Source: Enterococcus nangangensis
GTDB taxonomy: Bacteria; Bacillota; Bacilli; Lactobacillales; Enterococcaceae
Assembly (NCBI RefSeq): GCF_005405245.1
Contig: NZ_BJDR01000002.1
Location: forward strand, 1-64,000
Reading direction: 5' to 3'
DNA length: 64,000 bases
Part shown: piece after piece, positions 1 through 8,750 of the stretch
Layout of the letters: each line of letters opens with the position of its first letter
How positions within the stretch are numbered: position 1 is the stretch's first letter
Program-made: the position numbers and the translations under genes
The notes under the pieces: model-generated
What the model was told of the DNA's origin: nothing
The model's input: only the letters and a program-made list of their open reading frames with translations
Database searches by the model: none

Positions 1-6
1 GGAAAA

Positions 7-28
7 TGAAAATCTCAATGATTTTTCA
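7..28 (-). terminator. weak terminator candidate after pepF
   Basis: An AT-rich inverted repeat (arms about eight bases, one bulge, five-base loop) lies downstream of pepF. Read on the minus strand it is followed by TTTTCC. The stem has little GC, so this is only a candidate. Confidence 0.3.
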
Positions 29-54
29 ATTTCTGTGGATTTTATTTTGTTTTG

Positions 55-76
55 GAGGCAGTTATGTCACAGCCTC
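55..76 (+). terminator. GAGGC/GCCTC hairpin at window edge
   Basis: GAGGC at 55-59 pairs with GCCTC at 72-76. On the plus strand a T-rich run (CTTTCATTTTT) follows, so it may end a plus-strand gene lying left of the window. It could also act for pepF, but the minus-strand side has no good T-tract. Confidence 0.35.
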
Positions 77-86
77 TCTTTCATTT

Positions 87-1904
87 TTAGTCTTTTAATT
101 GTTCCACTAGACTTTCTAGTTCGTTTAAGCGGGCTTCAAAGACTTTAAAAGCTTCCCGCAAGTAATCAGGTTTTGTCATATCGACGCCTGCTTTTTTCAT
201 GACTTCAATTGGGAAATCAGAATTACCGGCTTTCAAATAATTTAAGTAGTGGTCTAAAGCGCCCTCTTCTTGATTCCAAATTTTCTTCGATAAAGCAGCA
301 GCAGCGGAAAAACCAGTTGAGTATTGATAAACGTAGTAATTGTAGTAAAAATGGGGAATCCGCGACCATTCTAAAGCAATTTCTGGATCCCGTACTAAGT
401 CAGGACCGTAAAATTCTGCGTTTAAATCGCCGTAGAATTTACTTAAAACATCGCTAGTTAATGGCGTGCCTTTAGCGTCTTCCGTGTGCAAGAAGTGTTC
501 GAATTCGGCAAATTGTGTTTGTCTGAAGACGGTCCCTTTAAAGCCATCTAAGTAGTGGTTCAAGATGAAGGCCCGCACTTTAGGATCTTTTTCCGTGGCT
601 AATAAATATTCTGTTAAAATATTTTCGTTCGTCGTGGAAGCAATTTCTGCTAGGAAAATCGTGTAGTCGCCATAAACGTAAGGTTGATTGTGACGAGTGT
701 AGTAGCTATGAATGCTGTGGCCCATTTCATGGACTAACGTATACAGTTGATCCAAGCTATCGTGCCAGTTCATTAAGATGTACGGATTCGTATCGTAGCA
801 GCCAGAAGAGTACGCACCAGAGCGTTTGCCTTCATTTTCTACCACATCAATCCACCGGGAATTGAAAGCTTCTTTGACATGGGCAAGATAATCATCCCCC
901 ATCACTTGTAAAGCAGCCAATGCTTTTTCGCTAGCTTCTTCATAGCTAAATTTAATTGGCGCTTCCCCTAAAAGTGGCGTGTATAAATCATAGGTGTGTA
1001 GTTCGTCGACGCCTAATAATTTTTTCCGTAAGGCTACATAACGATGGAGCAATGGCAAATGTTGATGGACTTCTGCCACTAAAGTATCGTAAACACTTTC
1101 TGGAATATGATTGCTGTTTAAGGCCGCTTGCCGTGCAGAGTCAAAATGACGGATTTTGGCTTTGTAGTTATGCATCTTAGCATGACTTACTAAAGTTTGC
1201 GCTAACGTATTTTGGAATTGATCATAGACCGTGTAAAGTTCTTTAAAAGCGTCTTTACGCACTTTGCGATTTGTACTTTCTAACAATTGACCGTAAACGC
1301 CGTGGCTCAATTGTACTTTTTCGCCTTTTTCGTCTGCGACGACTGGGAATTTAAAGTCAGCATTGTTTAAAATGCTAAAAGTTTTGGCACTGGCATCAAA
1401 AATTTCTGAAGCGCCGGCTAGTAAAGCTTCTTGTTCGGCTGGTAAAGTGTGGGCTCGGTCAGCCGTCACGTTGTTGATGAAATGACGATACAAAGCTAAT
1501 GCTGGGGTTTCGGCAAAATATTTTTCGATGGTTTCATCGCTTAAGGTTAAAATTTCTGGTTCTAACCACGCAGTCGCCGCACTCGTTTGGGATAATAAGT
1601 TCGTCGCTTTAGCGTTTAATCCTTGGTACTTAGTGTTTTTAGTATCTTGATCATTTTTTAAATGGGAATAGACATATAAAACTTCTAGCTGGCGATAGGC
1701 TGCTAAAATGGTTTCCACAGCGTTTAGTAAAGCAGTCCCCCCATTTTTTAAGGTTCCTTGTAATTTAGCCAATTCTGGAATTTTTGTTTGAAAAGCCGTA
1801 AAAGCCGCTTCAAAAGCCGCATCGTCTTTAAAGATTGGGGTTAAATCCCAGGTTACTTTAGGGTCTAACTCATCACGTTTTGGTAATTGTTTCGTTTCAG
1901 TCAC
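87..1904 (-). CDS. pepF: oligoendopeptidase F (M3 family)
   Basis: Cytoplasmic zinc metallopeptidase of the M3B family that cuts short peptides, usually those taken up by oligopeptide transport. The zinc motif HEMGH is visible at about residues 392-396, with the family-typical tail rich in aromatic residues (FYYNYYVYQYSTGF). The length of 605 residues is normal for PepF. The frame is open to a TTG at 1925, but the GTG at 1902-1904 has a GGAG eight bases upstream and gives the usual N-terminus (TETKQLPKRDELD), so I chose GTG. It is transcribed away from feoAB and probably alone. Family assignment is firm; substrate range is not visible. Confidence 0.93.
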   Translation of the reverse strand: MTETKQLPKRDELDPKVTWDLTPIFKDDAAFEAAFTAFQTKIPELAKLQGTLKNGGTALLNAVETILAAYRQLEVLYVYSHLKNDQDTKNTKYQGLNAKATNLLSQTSAATAWLEPEILTLSDETIEKYFAETPALALYRHFINNVTADRAHTLPAEQEALLAGASEIFDASAKTFSILNNADFKFPVVADEKGEKVQLSHGVYGQLLESTNRKVRKDAFKELYTVYDQFQNTLAQTLVSHAKMHNYKAKIRHFDSARQAALNSNHIPESVYDTLVAEVHQHLPLLHRYVALRKKLLGVDELHTYDLYTPLLGEAPIKFSYEEASEKALAALQVMGDDYLAHVKEAFNSRWIDVVENEGKRSGAYSSGCYDTNPYILMNWHDSLDQLYTLVHEMGHSIHSYYTRHNQPYVYGDYTIFLAEIASTTNENILTEYLLATEKDPKVRAFILNHYLDGFKGTVFRQTQFAEFEHFLHTEDAKGTPLTSDVLSKFYGDLNAEFYGPDLVRDPEIALEWSRIPHFYYNYYVYQYSTGFSAAAALSKKIWNQEEGALDHYLNYLKAGNSDFPIEVMKKAGVDMTKPDYLREAFKVFEARLNELESLVEQLKD

Positions 1905-1935
1905 ATGAATCGCTCCTTTTTTCAATGTTGAGACT

Positions 1936-1963
1936 ATCTTAACATATTTTATTGGTGAAACAA
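1936..1963 (-). promoter_or_regulatory. predicted pepF promoter
   Basis: On the minus strand a TTGTTT (1963-1958) and a TAAGAT (1941-1936) are separated by 16 bases, about 32 bases before the GTG start. Between here and the feo promoter (about 1970-2130) I see only AT-rich DNA without a gene. Confidence 0.5.
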
Positions 1964-2132
1964 CCTTTCCTGCTAAATTTTGCGATTTTTCTAAAAACTT
2001 TCCGCAAAATATTTCTCCACGTCTTACTAAATTTTTTTATCCGCTAGCTTCTCGCCAATAATTGATCAACAATTCACGACTGCTCGTGTAGGTTTCTTGC
2101 GGCAATAAAAATTATTTTCCGTAAAAATAGGC

Positions 2133-2161
2133 TTGTCAATTTCCTTTTCTAGGCATACAAT
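2133..2161 (+). promoter_or_regulatory. predicted feoAB promoter
   Basis: TTGTCA (2133-2138) and TACAAT (2156-2161) lie 17 bases apart, about 65 bases before feoA. The DtxR-type palindrome begins ten bases after the -10, so a bound repressor would block initiation or early elongation. Confidence 0.7.
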
Positions 2162-2170
2162 GGATTTAAG

Positions 2171-2184
2171 TTAGGTTAACCTAA
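2171..2184. promoter_or_regulatory. DtxR/MntR-type metal operator of feoAB
   Basis: TTAGGTTAACCTAA is a perfect 14-base palindrome and matches the core recognised by DtxR-family metalloregulators (IdeR, MntR, enterococcal EfaR). It sits just after the predicted -10 of feoAB. A sister site with one mismatched pair lies before mntH at 19025-19040. Which regulator binds is inference; none is encoded in the window. Confidence 0.75.
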
Positions 2185-2225
2185 AATTATATGTGAAAAA
2201 AATATTTTTCTAAAGGAGGAGCAAC

Positions 2226-2468
2226 ATGCACTTGGCTGAATTAAAGGTTGGGGAAACCGGGATTATTGCCGCTTTGCATTTAGATGCAGAGATGACGCGC
2301 CGCTTGTGGGATCTCGGCTTTACTAAAGGAACGAAGGTGGAAGCTGTTCAAGCTAGCCCTAGTGGTGATCCGATGGCTTACCGCATTCGTGGGACCATTT
2401 TTGCGATTCGTAAAAAAGAAGCATTAGGTATTGAACTTCAGGAGGCGCATCATGGAACAAGTAATTGA
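2226..2468 (+). CDS. feoA: ferrous iron transport protein FeoA
   Basis: Small SH3-like cytoplasmic protein (80 residues) that works with the FeoB iron channel. It shows the FeoA pattern: MHLAELKVGETG at the start, the helix RRLWDLGFTKGT, and a C-terminal strand ending near GIELQEAHH. A strong GGAGGA lies before the ATG. Its last codons overlap the feoB start by 17 bases, so the two are translationally coupled. Transcription is expected from the promoter at 2133 under a metal-responsive repressor. Confidence 0.92.
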   Translation: MHLAELKVGETGIIAALHLDAEMTRRLWDLGFTKGTKVEAVQASPSGDPMAYRIRGTIFAIRKKEALGIELQEAHHGTSN

Positions 2469-4380
2469 CGCTAGTAAGTTAGCTAGTCTAACAGTAGTGA
2501 AAAAAAATCCCGGCGACGTCGTAGTGGCCTTTGCCGGCAATCCTAACGTGGGGAAGAGCACGCTGTTTAATTCTTTAACAGGCTTGCGACAACATACTGG
2601 CAACTGGCCCGGTAAAACGGTAGGCATCGCTCAAGGGAATCGTGAGTTTCAAAATAAAAATTATGTCTTAGTAGATTTACCGGGAACCTATTCTTTAATG
2701 GCCCACTCAGCAGAAGAAGAAGTCGCGCGAGATTTTATTTTATCCCAGGATGCAGAAGGAGTCGTCGTGGTGTGTGATGCCACATCCTTAGAGCGCAATT
2801 TAAATCTTGTTTTACAAATTATGTTGTTAACGAAAAAAGTCGTGGTGTGTGTCAACTTATTAGATGAAGCAAAGCGCAAACAGATCACCATCGACTTAAA
2901 AAAATTAGCTTTTCTCTTAGGAGTACCCGTTGTCGGGACTTCAGCCACTTATGAAGAAGGCATTGATGAGCTGATGGCGGCCGTCAAAGGCATCACGGAA
3001 GGCACTTTAGCCACGAATCCCACCATGTTCCAACAATTAAAAGCAATGGTTCACGACAATGAAGAAGAAAAAGTTGCTGCTTTAATTGATCGTGCTGCGG
3101 TAATTGCCGCTGATGTCACCACTTATAGCAAAACAGAATACGATAAAACAGATCGCAAACTGGACAAACTTTTCACCAGCAAATTAACTGGGATTCCCAT
3201 TATGATTTTAATGCTGCTATTAGTTTTCTGGTTCACCATTGAAGGGGCTAATGCTCCTTCTGACATGTTAGCGAATCTTTTATTTGGCTTTCAAGACAAG
3301 TTAATGGCTTGGACGACGGCCGGACATTGGCCGGCCTGGTTGCAAGGTTTGTTAATCGAAGGCGTCTATAAAGTTGTTGCTTGGGTAATCGCCGTTATGC
3401 TACCTCCGATGGCCATCTTTTTCCCCATCTTTACTTTATTGGAAGACTTCGGTTACTTGCCACGGGTGGCCTTTAATATGGACCACGCGTTTCAAAAAGC
3501 CGGTGCTTGTGGTAAGCAAGCCTTGAGTATGTGTATGGGCTTTGGCTGTAATGCTGCTGGCGTAACCGGCACGCGGATTATTGATTCGCCGCGGGAACGC
3601 TTGATTGCTATTATTACAAATAACTTTGTTCCTTGTAACGGACGCTTTCCGATTTTAATTACCGTGATTACCTTATTTTTTGTGGGGAGCGGCGTGGGCT
3701 TTGGCAATTCTATTTTCTCGGCCATCTTTTTAACGGCAGCAATTTTATTGGGCGTTTTCATGACGATGATCATTTCCCGCGTCCTTTCAAAAACTGTTTT
3801 ATCCGGGATTCCCTCTTCCTTTACCTTGGAGTTACCTCCCTATCGTAAACCGCGCGTCGGACAAGTTTTAGTGCGTTCGATTTTAGATCGGACGATTTTC
3901 GTCTTAGGCCGCGCTATTACGGTTTCCGCACCAGTTGGGGTCGTGATTTGGCTTTTTGCCAACATTAATATTGGCGATGTCTCTTTACTCCACCACATCA
4001 CTACTTTTTTAGACCCTTTTGCTCATTTAATGGGGCTAGATGGCGTGATTCTCATGGCCTTTATTCTCGGCTTTCCAGCTAATGAAATTGTAATTCCTTG
4101 TATGCTGATGGGCTATCTAGCCACCAATACCATTGTTGATTACGATTCTCTGGCCCAATTAAAAACGCTTTTGGTGGATAACGGTTGGACCTGGTTGACG
4201 GCACTGAATGTTATCTTGTTTACCCTCTTCCATTGGCCTTGTGGTACGACGATGCTCACCATCAAAAAAGAATCGGGGAGTGCCAAATGGACCTTCGCTT
4301 CTTTCATCATCCCAACGGCCATCGGAGTAGTCATGACCATGTGTACGACACTAATTGCTCACCTCTTTCATCTCGTTTAA
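2452..4380 (+). CDS. feoB: ferrous iron transporter FeoB
   Basis: Membrane Fe(II) importer with an N-terminal GTPase. The P-loop GNPNVGKS is at residues 29-36, the G3 motif is DLPGTYS and the G4 element lies around VNLLD. The C-terminal membrane part carries the conserved GFGCNAAGVTGTR and NNFVPCNGRFP segments of the two gate repeats. The start is the ATG at 2452, preceded by CAGGAGG; the frame is open upstream to 2431 but without a site. At 642 residues it is at the short end for FeoB. No FeoC follows; the gene ends at a terminator shared with coiA. Confidence 0.95.
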   Translation: MEQVIDASKLASLTVVKKNPGDVVVAFAGNPNVGKSTLFNSLTGLRQHTGNWPGKTVGIAQGNREFQNKNYVLVDLPGTYSLMAHSAEEEVARDFILSQDAEGVVVVCDATSLERNLNLVLQIMLLTKKVVVCVNLLDEAKRKQITIDLKKLAFLLGVPVVGTSATYEEGIDELMAAVKGITEGTLATNPTMFQQLKAMVHDNEEEKVAALIDRAAVIAADVTTYSKTEYDKTDRKLDKLFTSKLTGIPIMILMLLLVFWFTIEGANAPSDMLANLLFGFQDKLMAWTTAGHWPAWLQGLLIEGVYKVVAWVIAVMLPPMAIFFPIFTLLEDFGYLPRVAFNMDHAFQKAGACGKQALSMCMGFGCNAAGVTGTRIIDSPRERLIAIITNNFVPCNGRFPILITVITLFFVGSGVGFGNSIFSAIFLTAAILLGVFMTMIISRVLSKTVLSGIPSSFTLELPPYRKPRVGQVLVRSILDRTIFVLGRAITVSAPVGVVIWLFANINIGDVSLLHHITTFLDPFAHLMGLDGVILMAFILGFPANEIVIPCMLMGYLATNTIVDYDSLAQLKTLLVDNGWTWLTALNVILFTLFHWPCGTTMLTIKKESGSAKWTFASFIIPTAIGVVMTMCTTLIAHLFHLV

Positions 4381-4385
4381 AAATA

Positions 4386-4422
4386 AAAATGCGCCGGTCT
4401 TTGAGGGACTGGTGCATTTTTT
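4386..4422. terminator. bidirectional terminator between feoB and coiA
   Basis: AATGCGCCGGTC pairs with GACTGGTGCATT around a short loop, with A-tract and T-tract on either side, so it can serve both convergent genes. Confidence 0.8.
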
Positions 4423-5473
4423 AAATTTTAAAAAAGGTTATTGTCTCTTCGTCATACTGACAAAGTTTTAACTGTTTCAGCAGCGGTAAGGTGTGACGGC
4501 AATAACTTTGCCATAATGCTCCCGGAGTGATTAATGGCATGCCTTGGCACCATTGATTTTTAATAAAGTACGGCTGCCATAACTGAAAAAGTTTTTCCCA
4601 GGTGAACGTCTTTCCCCCGACTAATTGTAAAAGCTGCCAATGAAAAATAGTCCCGCTCCCCACTAAATAAGGCGGATTCACCACCGTTAAGTATTTTAAA
4701 TGTTGAGGTAACGTTGCAAAACTTAAGCCTTGCGTGTAGAGCAGTCCTTGTTCTTGTAAGTAGCGTCGGTCTTTCAAAGCTAATCTTTGTTGACGGTAAA
4801 GCTCTTGTTGCTGTATTAAATTGGGGGAAATTTTCCGGAATGGGGATGGTGGCACTACCAACTTTTCTGGCGTAAAAAGCTGCAAAAAGGGACATGTCGG
4901 GGCAATTTTTTTTCGCTGATAGCGCAGTTTGCCCCGGACTTCGTGGATTTGATAATAAAGAAAAAGTTCTCCCCACACCCAGCGCAAGAGATAAAAGCCT
5001 AATTGTCTTTGATACTGTAAAAAAACGCGACTGTTTCCTAAGCGTTGACGCCTTAAGTAGCGCTGCCCTAAAATCCATTGGACCTGAATGTTATGCTGCT
5101 GATAACTAGCCATTCTTTGCTTTAACTCCCCTTGACTCATGGGGGAACATTGAATTTCCAATACTTTTTCTTCATGGGGCAAATAGAGATCCCCCCGCCG
5201 CGCATCGGCAGCTAAAGAAATTTCCGGTAAGACGGGAATTTCTTGTTGCTGGCCCCAGCCTAAGAAAAAATTTTTTCCCGCTTGATGTTCAGGAGTCTCC
5301 CCGTGGGCAAATTTTTGACTACGATGGGCGAAAAATTTTTTCCCAGTGGTGGACGTTTTTAATTGCACTGGGGCCCCACAGGTGACACAGAAAAATTTTT
5401 CATCGCCAGCTACTTGTTTTGGCCATTTCAAACTAAAGATTAATTCGCCCTTTTTCGTTTTTGCGTAATACAT
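4421..5473 (-). CDS. coiA: competence protein CoiA
   Basis: CoiA-family protein of 350 residues, needed in streptococci and relatives for processing incoming DNA during transformation. The N-terminal segment has the family zinc-ribbon-like CVTCGAPVQLK, and the middle has the nuclease-like core (RRGDLYLPHEEKVLEIQCSP) typical of CoiA. The ATG at 5473 has GAGG eight bases upstream; the frame also offers a GTG at 5482 that would overlap that site. A degenerate com-box lies about 20 bases upstream (5493-5506). No other late competence genes are nearby. Whether the strain is naturally transformable cannot be judged here. Confidence 0.88.
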   Translation of the reverse strand: MYYAKTKKGELIFSLKWPKQVAGDEKFFCVTCGAPVQLKTSTTGKKFFAHRSQKFAHGETPEHQAGKNFFLGWGQQQEIPVLPEISLAADARRGDLYLPHEEKVLEIQCSPMSQGELKQRMASYQQHNIQVQWILGQRYLRRQRLGNSRVFLQYQRQLGFYLLRWVWGELFLYYQIHEVRGKLRYQRKKIAPTCPFLQLFTPEKLVVPPSPFRKISPNLIQQQELYRQQRLALKDRRYLQEQGLLYTQGLSFATLPQHLKYLTVVNPPYLVGSGTIFHWQLLQLVGGKTFTWEKLFQLWQPYFIKNQWCQGMPLITPGALWQSYCRHTLPLLKQLKLCQYDEETITFFKI

Positions 5474-5492
5474 TTTCTTCACCTCAGAAAAA

Positions 5493-5506
5493 GATACGCA
5501 GAAAAA
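5493..5506 (-). promoter_or_regulatory. degenerate ComX/SigX box (CIN-box) before coiA
   Basis: On the minus strand TTTTTCTGCGTATC lies 19 bases before the coiA ATG. It shares the T-run and a TGCG core with the com-box (TTTTTNTACGAATA) recognised by the competence sigma factor, with three mismatches. The position suits a box that replaces the -10. Candidate only. Confidence 0.4.
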
Positions 5507-5534
5507 TCATTTATCACCGACCATTGATGCGCAA

Positions 5535-5568
5535 AAAAGCTCACTCATTTTTTAATGAGTGAGCTTTT
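5535..5568 (-). terminator. terminator after the sbcD-sbcC-SNF2 operon
   Basis: AAAAGCTCACTCATT pairs with AATGAGTGAGCTTTT across a four-base loop, just after the SNF2 stop codon, with a T-run on the minus strand. Confidence 0.85.
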
Positions 5569-5573
5569 ACTAC

Positions 5574-8500
5574 TTACTCTCCTAGGGATAAAATTTCTCG
5601 GATATCCGCTTCTGTTAGCTTGCTAGCTTGTTGTTGATTACCCGCTAGCACTTCTTCAAAGAGAGCTTTCTTTTCATTTTGCAAAGCATCCATTTTTTCT
5701 TCCACGGTCCCTTTAGCAATCATCCGCCAAACTTCCACGACTTTTTTCTGACCAATGCGGTGGGCCCGTCCGGCTGCTTGCTCTTCGACTGCGGGATTCC
5801 ACCATAAATCGTATAAGACCACCGTATCGGCACCCGTTAAATTCAAACCCGTCCCGCCGGCTTTTAAGGAAATCAAGAAGACATCCCCTTGGCCCTCGTT
5901 AAAGGCGTTCACCATGATAATCCGGTCTTTCGGCGGCGTTGACCCTCGCAAATAGAAGTTCGTTAGACCTAGACCCGTCAATTCTTCTTCAATCAAGGTT
6001 AACATTTTCGTGAATTGTGAAAAGACTAAAACGCGGCGCTTATTTTCTTTAGCGTTCACTAAAAATTCTTTCAGCTGCTCCAGTTTACCGGAGCCCCCTT
6101 GATAATCTTCCATAAACATTCGCGGATCACAGCAAATTTGCCGCAAGCGCGTTAACCCCGCTAAAATACTCAAGCGATTTTTGGCAAAGGCCGCTTGATC
6201 CATTTGCGAAACTTGATCTTGCATTTGCGATAAGTAAGCCAGATACAAGGTTTTTTGTTCTTCCAGCAAGGTACTGTAAAGATTGGTTTCGATTTTTTCT
6301 GGTAACTCTTTTAGGACTTCGCGTTTTTCTCGTCGTAAGACGAAGGGCTGAATCATTTTACTGATGGTGGCCACTTCCAATTGCTTGAAGTCTTGTTTTT
6401 TCGGGAAAAAGCCAGGCATAATAATGGCAAAAAGCGACCACAATTCATTTAAATTATTTTCAATCGGCGTCCCACTTAAAGCAAAGCGTTGGGGAATTTC
6501 TAGTTTTCGTAAAGCTTGGGCAGTTTTGGTAGCCGAATTTTTGACCATTTGCGCTTCGTCTAAGAAAAGACAACTGAATTTTTCTTGGTGGTAACTGACT
6601 TCATCTTGGCGCAAGCTAGCATAGGACGTAATTAAGACATCGTAATCACTAGCATGCAGCAAAACTTTATCCCGCTCTTCTTTAAAGCCCACCACCATAC
6701 CAACTTTTAAGCTGGGGGCAAATTTTTGCAACTCGCTTTGCCAATTATAAGTTAACGAAGCTGGTGCCACGATTAAAGTTGGCGCGGTGAAGTGTCCTTC
6801 AGCAATTTCTGACAAGATGTAGGTGATGGCTTGAATTGTTTTCCCTAGCCCCATTTCATCGGCTAAAATCCCCGCCAGTTGATAATGCCCTAACATTTTC
6901 AACCACTGGAACCCTTTCAGCTGATAATCCCGTAAAGTTGCGTGTAATCCTTGTGGCAAAGTTACGGCAAACTCTTGCGGATGCGTTAAGTGCTGGACTA
7001 ATTCTTGGAAATTTTCTTCTTGTTCAATGGGAGCTACGCCAGCTAAGTCGTTGGCTAATTTTAACCCTTGGTAGTTGGCAATTTTTAAAGCGCCGGACTT
7101 TTGCCATTTCCCTCGTAATTTTTGTAACGTCTTAGCGGTTTCCTGAAAAACTTCATCTTCCAAATCTAAGATGCGCCCATCTTGTGCCGCGTAGTAATTT
7201 TCATTTTTTAAAATGGCTTGAACAACTTGGGCAACTTCTCCTTGGGGAATCCCCGTAATATCAAAATGGACCGCTAGCCAAGAATCGGCTTCCCGCGTTA
7301 CCGTCAATTGTGGCGCGCCTTGGTTGACAAATAAAGAGCGGAGCTGTGAGCCCATCAAAACTTTGCCAAATTTTTGCAAGCGGGGCAGTTCCTCTTTAAA
7401 GAAGCGGAACAAACCAGCCCCTTGCGGCAACGTTTTTTCATAGCCTTGAAGATTTTTCTTAAAGCCCAGTTGTTGGACTTGCCGCAAAACTTTTTCTTCT
7501 TGATTAATTTGGCGAATCACCGGTAAAGAACTGGCGACACTTTTTTTCGCGTCCGTCGAAAATATCACATCGCCATACTTAAAGTCGACCCGCAGTAAAA
7601 TTTTTTCGTTACCCCGCCGAAAATGAAAGCGCGTCTGTAAAGGGGCAATTAACAGTTGATCTTTTAAACTAGCCGCAATCGTCACGGTACCAATTTGATT
7701 TAAGACAGGCAACACTTGCGCAAATAATTGGGAAGCTTCCCCTAAAGGATAAAAAATCTCCTCGTCGTCAAGGCGCTTCATCAGCTGTTGATACGTTAAG
7801 TACAGAGCTTCTTGCAGGTGGTTAGCTAGGTAAAACGTCCCGTCAGCAAAACCAAAATGGTAATAGGCAAAGTAACTGGTTAAAGGATCGGTTAAGCGTA
7901 AGGAAAAACCTTCTTCGGCTGGTTGAATTTGGCCACTTAAGGGTAGTCCTTCTTTAAAGGTAATCGCTTCAAAACGCCCATCTAAAAGCAATAAACCGTG
8001 CTTGCTTTGGAAAATTTCGCCTAACAAGTCTTGCACGCCGTGGTTAGGCAAGATTAAATATTTTTTATCCACTTTGCCTTTAGGGGCAAAACCTCCTTGA
8101 AAAAGCATTTGCTGGGATTCATCAATTTCTTTTAAGTGCTGCAATAACGCGTAGTCGGTGGCTAAAAAATTTTCCGGTGCTAAATAAAAAGTATACTGTT
8201 GATTCACCACATAATGGCTCCCTAATTCCACGTTGTGCAAGAACTCCCCGATATTTTTCACCACATAAAGCCTTTGGTCCGGATAACCTATCTTTAAACT
8301 TAAGCCGAGAAAGTCCCGTTCTGGATGATACGGATTGGTGGCAAGCTTTTCAATTTGAAATTGCAAAGTCAAAGGTTCTGGCGTCACTAAACCTTCTTTG
8401 GGCATGCTCTCCACTAAACCTTGCGTGAACAAGGTGCTAAAAGACGTCTTTTTTTGCGTAGGAATTTTATTTTGCACTTGTCCGTCCATAATCCGTTTCA

Positions 8501-8750
8501 AACCTAGTTGGCGCAAATAGAGTTCTACCGCCACCGTGTGCTTGCAATAGCCTTTTTCTTGCCAAAACAAACACTGACAGGTGTCGGCTTCTTTGGCGGT
8601 GCCATCTAAATCCACTAAGTAGAGCTCGTGGCCCATCACTTGCGCATGCCACAATTGGTGGTCATAGTCCGCCTCGACGGAAAGAACCCGCTCTTCAGCG
8701 ACGTATTTGCGACCTTTATCAATAATTCTTTCAGGAATACTCCACTTCAT
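5574..8750 (-). CDS. SWIM zinc-finger SNF2-family ATPase/helicase
   Basis: Large SWI2/SNF2-type DNA translocase of 1058 residues. Near residue 60-80 it has a SWIM zinc finger (CxC...CxH, seen as CQC and CKH). The C-terminal half has the ATPase core: DEMGLGKT (Walker A), DEAQ (motif II), SGTPIENN (motif III) and late motifs QAAGRAHRIGQ. The frame is open to 8807, but the ATG at 8750 has GGAGG eight bases upstream and is chosen. It overlaps the end of sbcC by 20 bases, making a sbcD-sbcC-SNF2 operon, which points to DNA repair or remodelling. Such proteins are widespread in Firmicutes and poorly characterised. Confidence 0.88.
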   Translation of the reverse strand: MKWSIPERIIDKGRKYVAEERVLSVEADYDHQLWHAQVMGHELYLVDLDGTAKEADTCQCLFWQEKGYCKHTVAVELYLRQLGLKRIMDGQVQNKIPTQKKTSFSTLFTQGLVESMPKEGLVTPEPLTLQFQIEKLATNPYHPERDFLGLSLKIGYPDQRLYVVKNIGEFLHNVELGSHYVVNQQYTFYLAPENFLATDYALLQHLKEIDESQQMLFQGGFAPKGKVDKKYLILPNHGVQDLLGEIFQSKHGLLLLDGRFEAITFKEGLPLSGQIQPAEEGFSLRLTDPLTSYFAYYHFGFADGTFYLANHLQEALYLTYQQLMKRLDDEEIFYPLGEASQLFAQVLPVLNQIGTVTIAASLKDQLLIAPLQTRFHFRRGNEKILLRVDFKYGDVIFSTDAKKSVASSLPVIRQINQEEKVLRQVQQLGFKKNLQGYEKTLPQGAGLFRFFKEELPRLQKFGKVLMGSQLRSLFVNQGAPQLTVTREADSWLAVHFDITGIPQGEVAQVVQAILKNENYYAAQDGRILDLEDEVFQETAKTLQKLRGKWQKSGALKIANYQGLKLANDLAGVAPIEQEENFQELVQHLTHPQEFAVTLPQGLHATLRDYQLKGFQWLKMLGHYQLAGILADEMGLGKTIQAITYILSEIAEGHFTAPTLIVAPASLTYNWQSELQKFAPSLKVGMVVGFKEERDKVLLHASDYDVLITSYASLRQDEVSYHQEKFSCLFLDEAQMVKNSATKTAQALRKLEIPQRFALSGTPIENNLNELWSLFAIIMPGFFPKKQDFKQLEVATISKMIQPFVLRREKREVLKELPEKIETNLYSTLLEEQKTLYLAYLSQMQDQVSQMDQAAFAKNRLSILAGLTRLRQICCDPRMFMEDYQGGSGKLEQLKEFLVNAKENKRRVLVFSQFTKMLTLIEEELTGLGLTNFYLRGSTPPKDRIIMVNAFNEGQGDVFLISLKAGGTGLNLTGADTVVLYDLWWNPAVEEQAAGRAHRIGQKKVVEVWRMIAKGTVEEKMDALQNEKKALFEEVLAGNQQQASKLTEADIREILSLGE

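Noticed and set aside
4560-5078. 172-residue frame inside coiA
   Set aside because: A shadow frame on the same strand as coiA, with no ribosome site and no recognisable domain.
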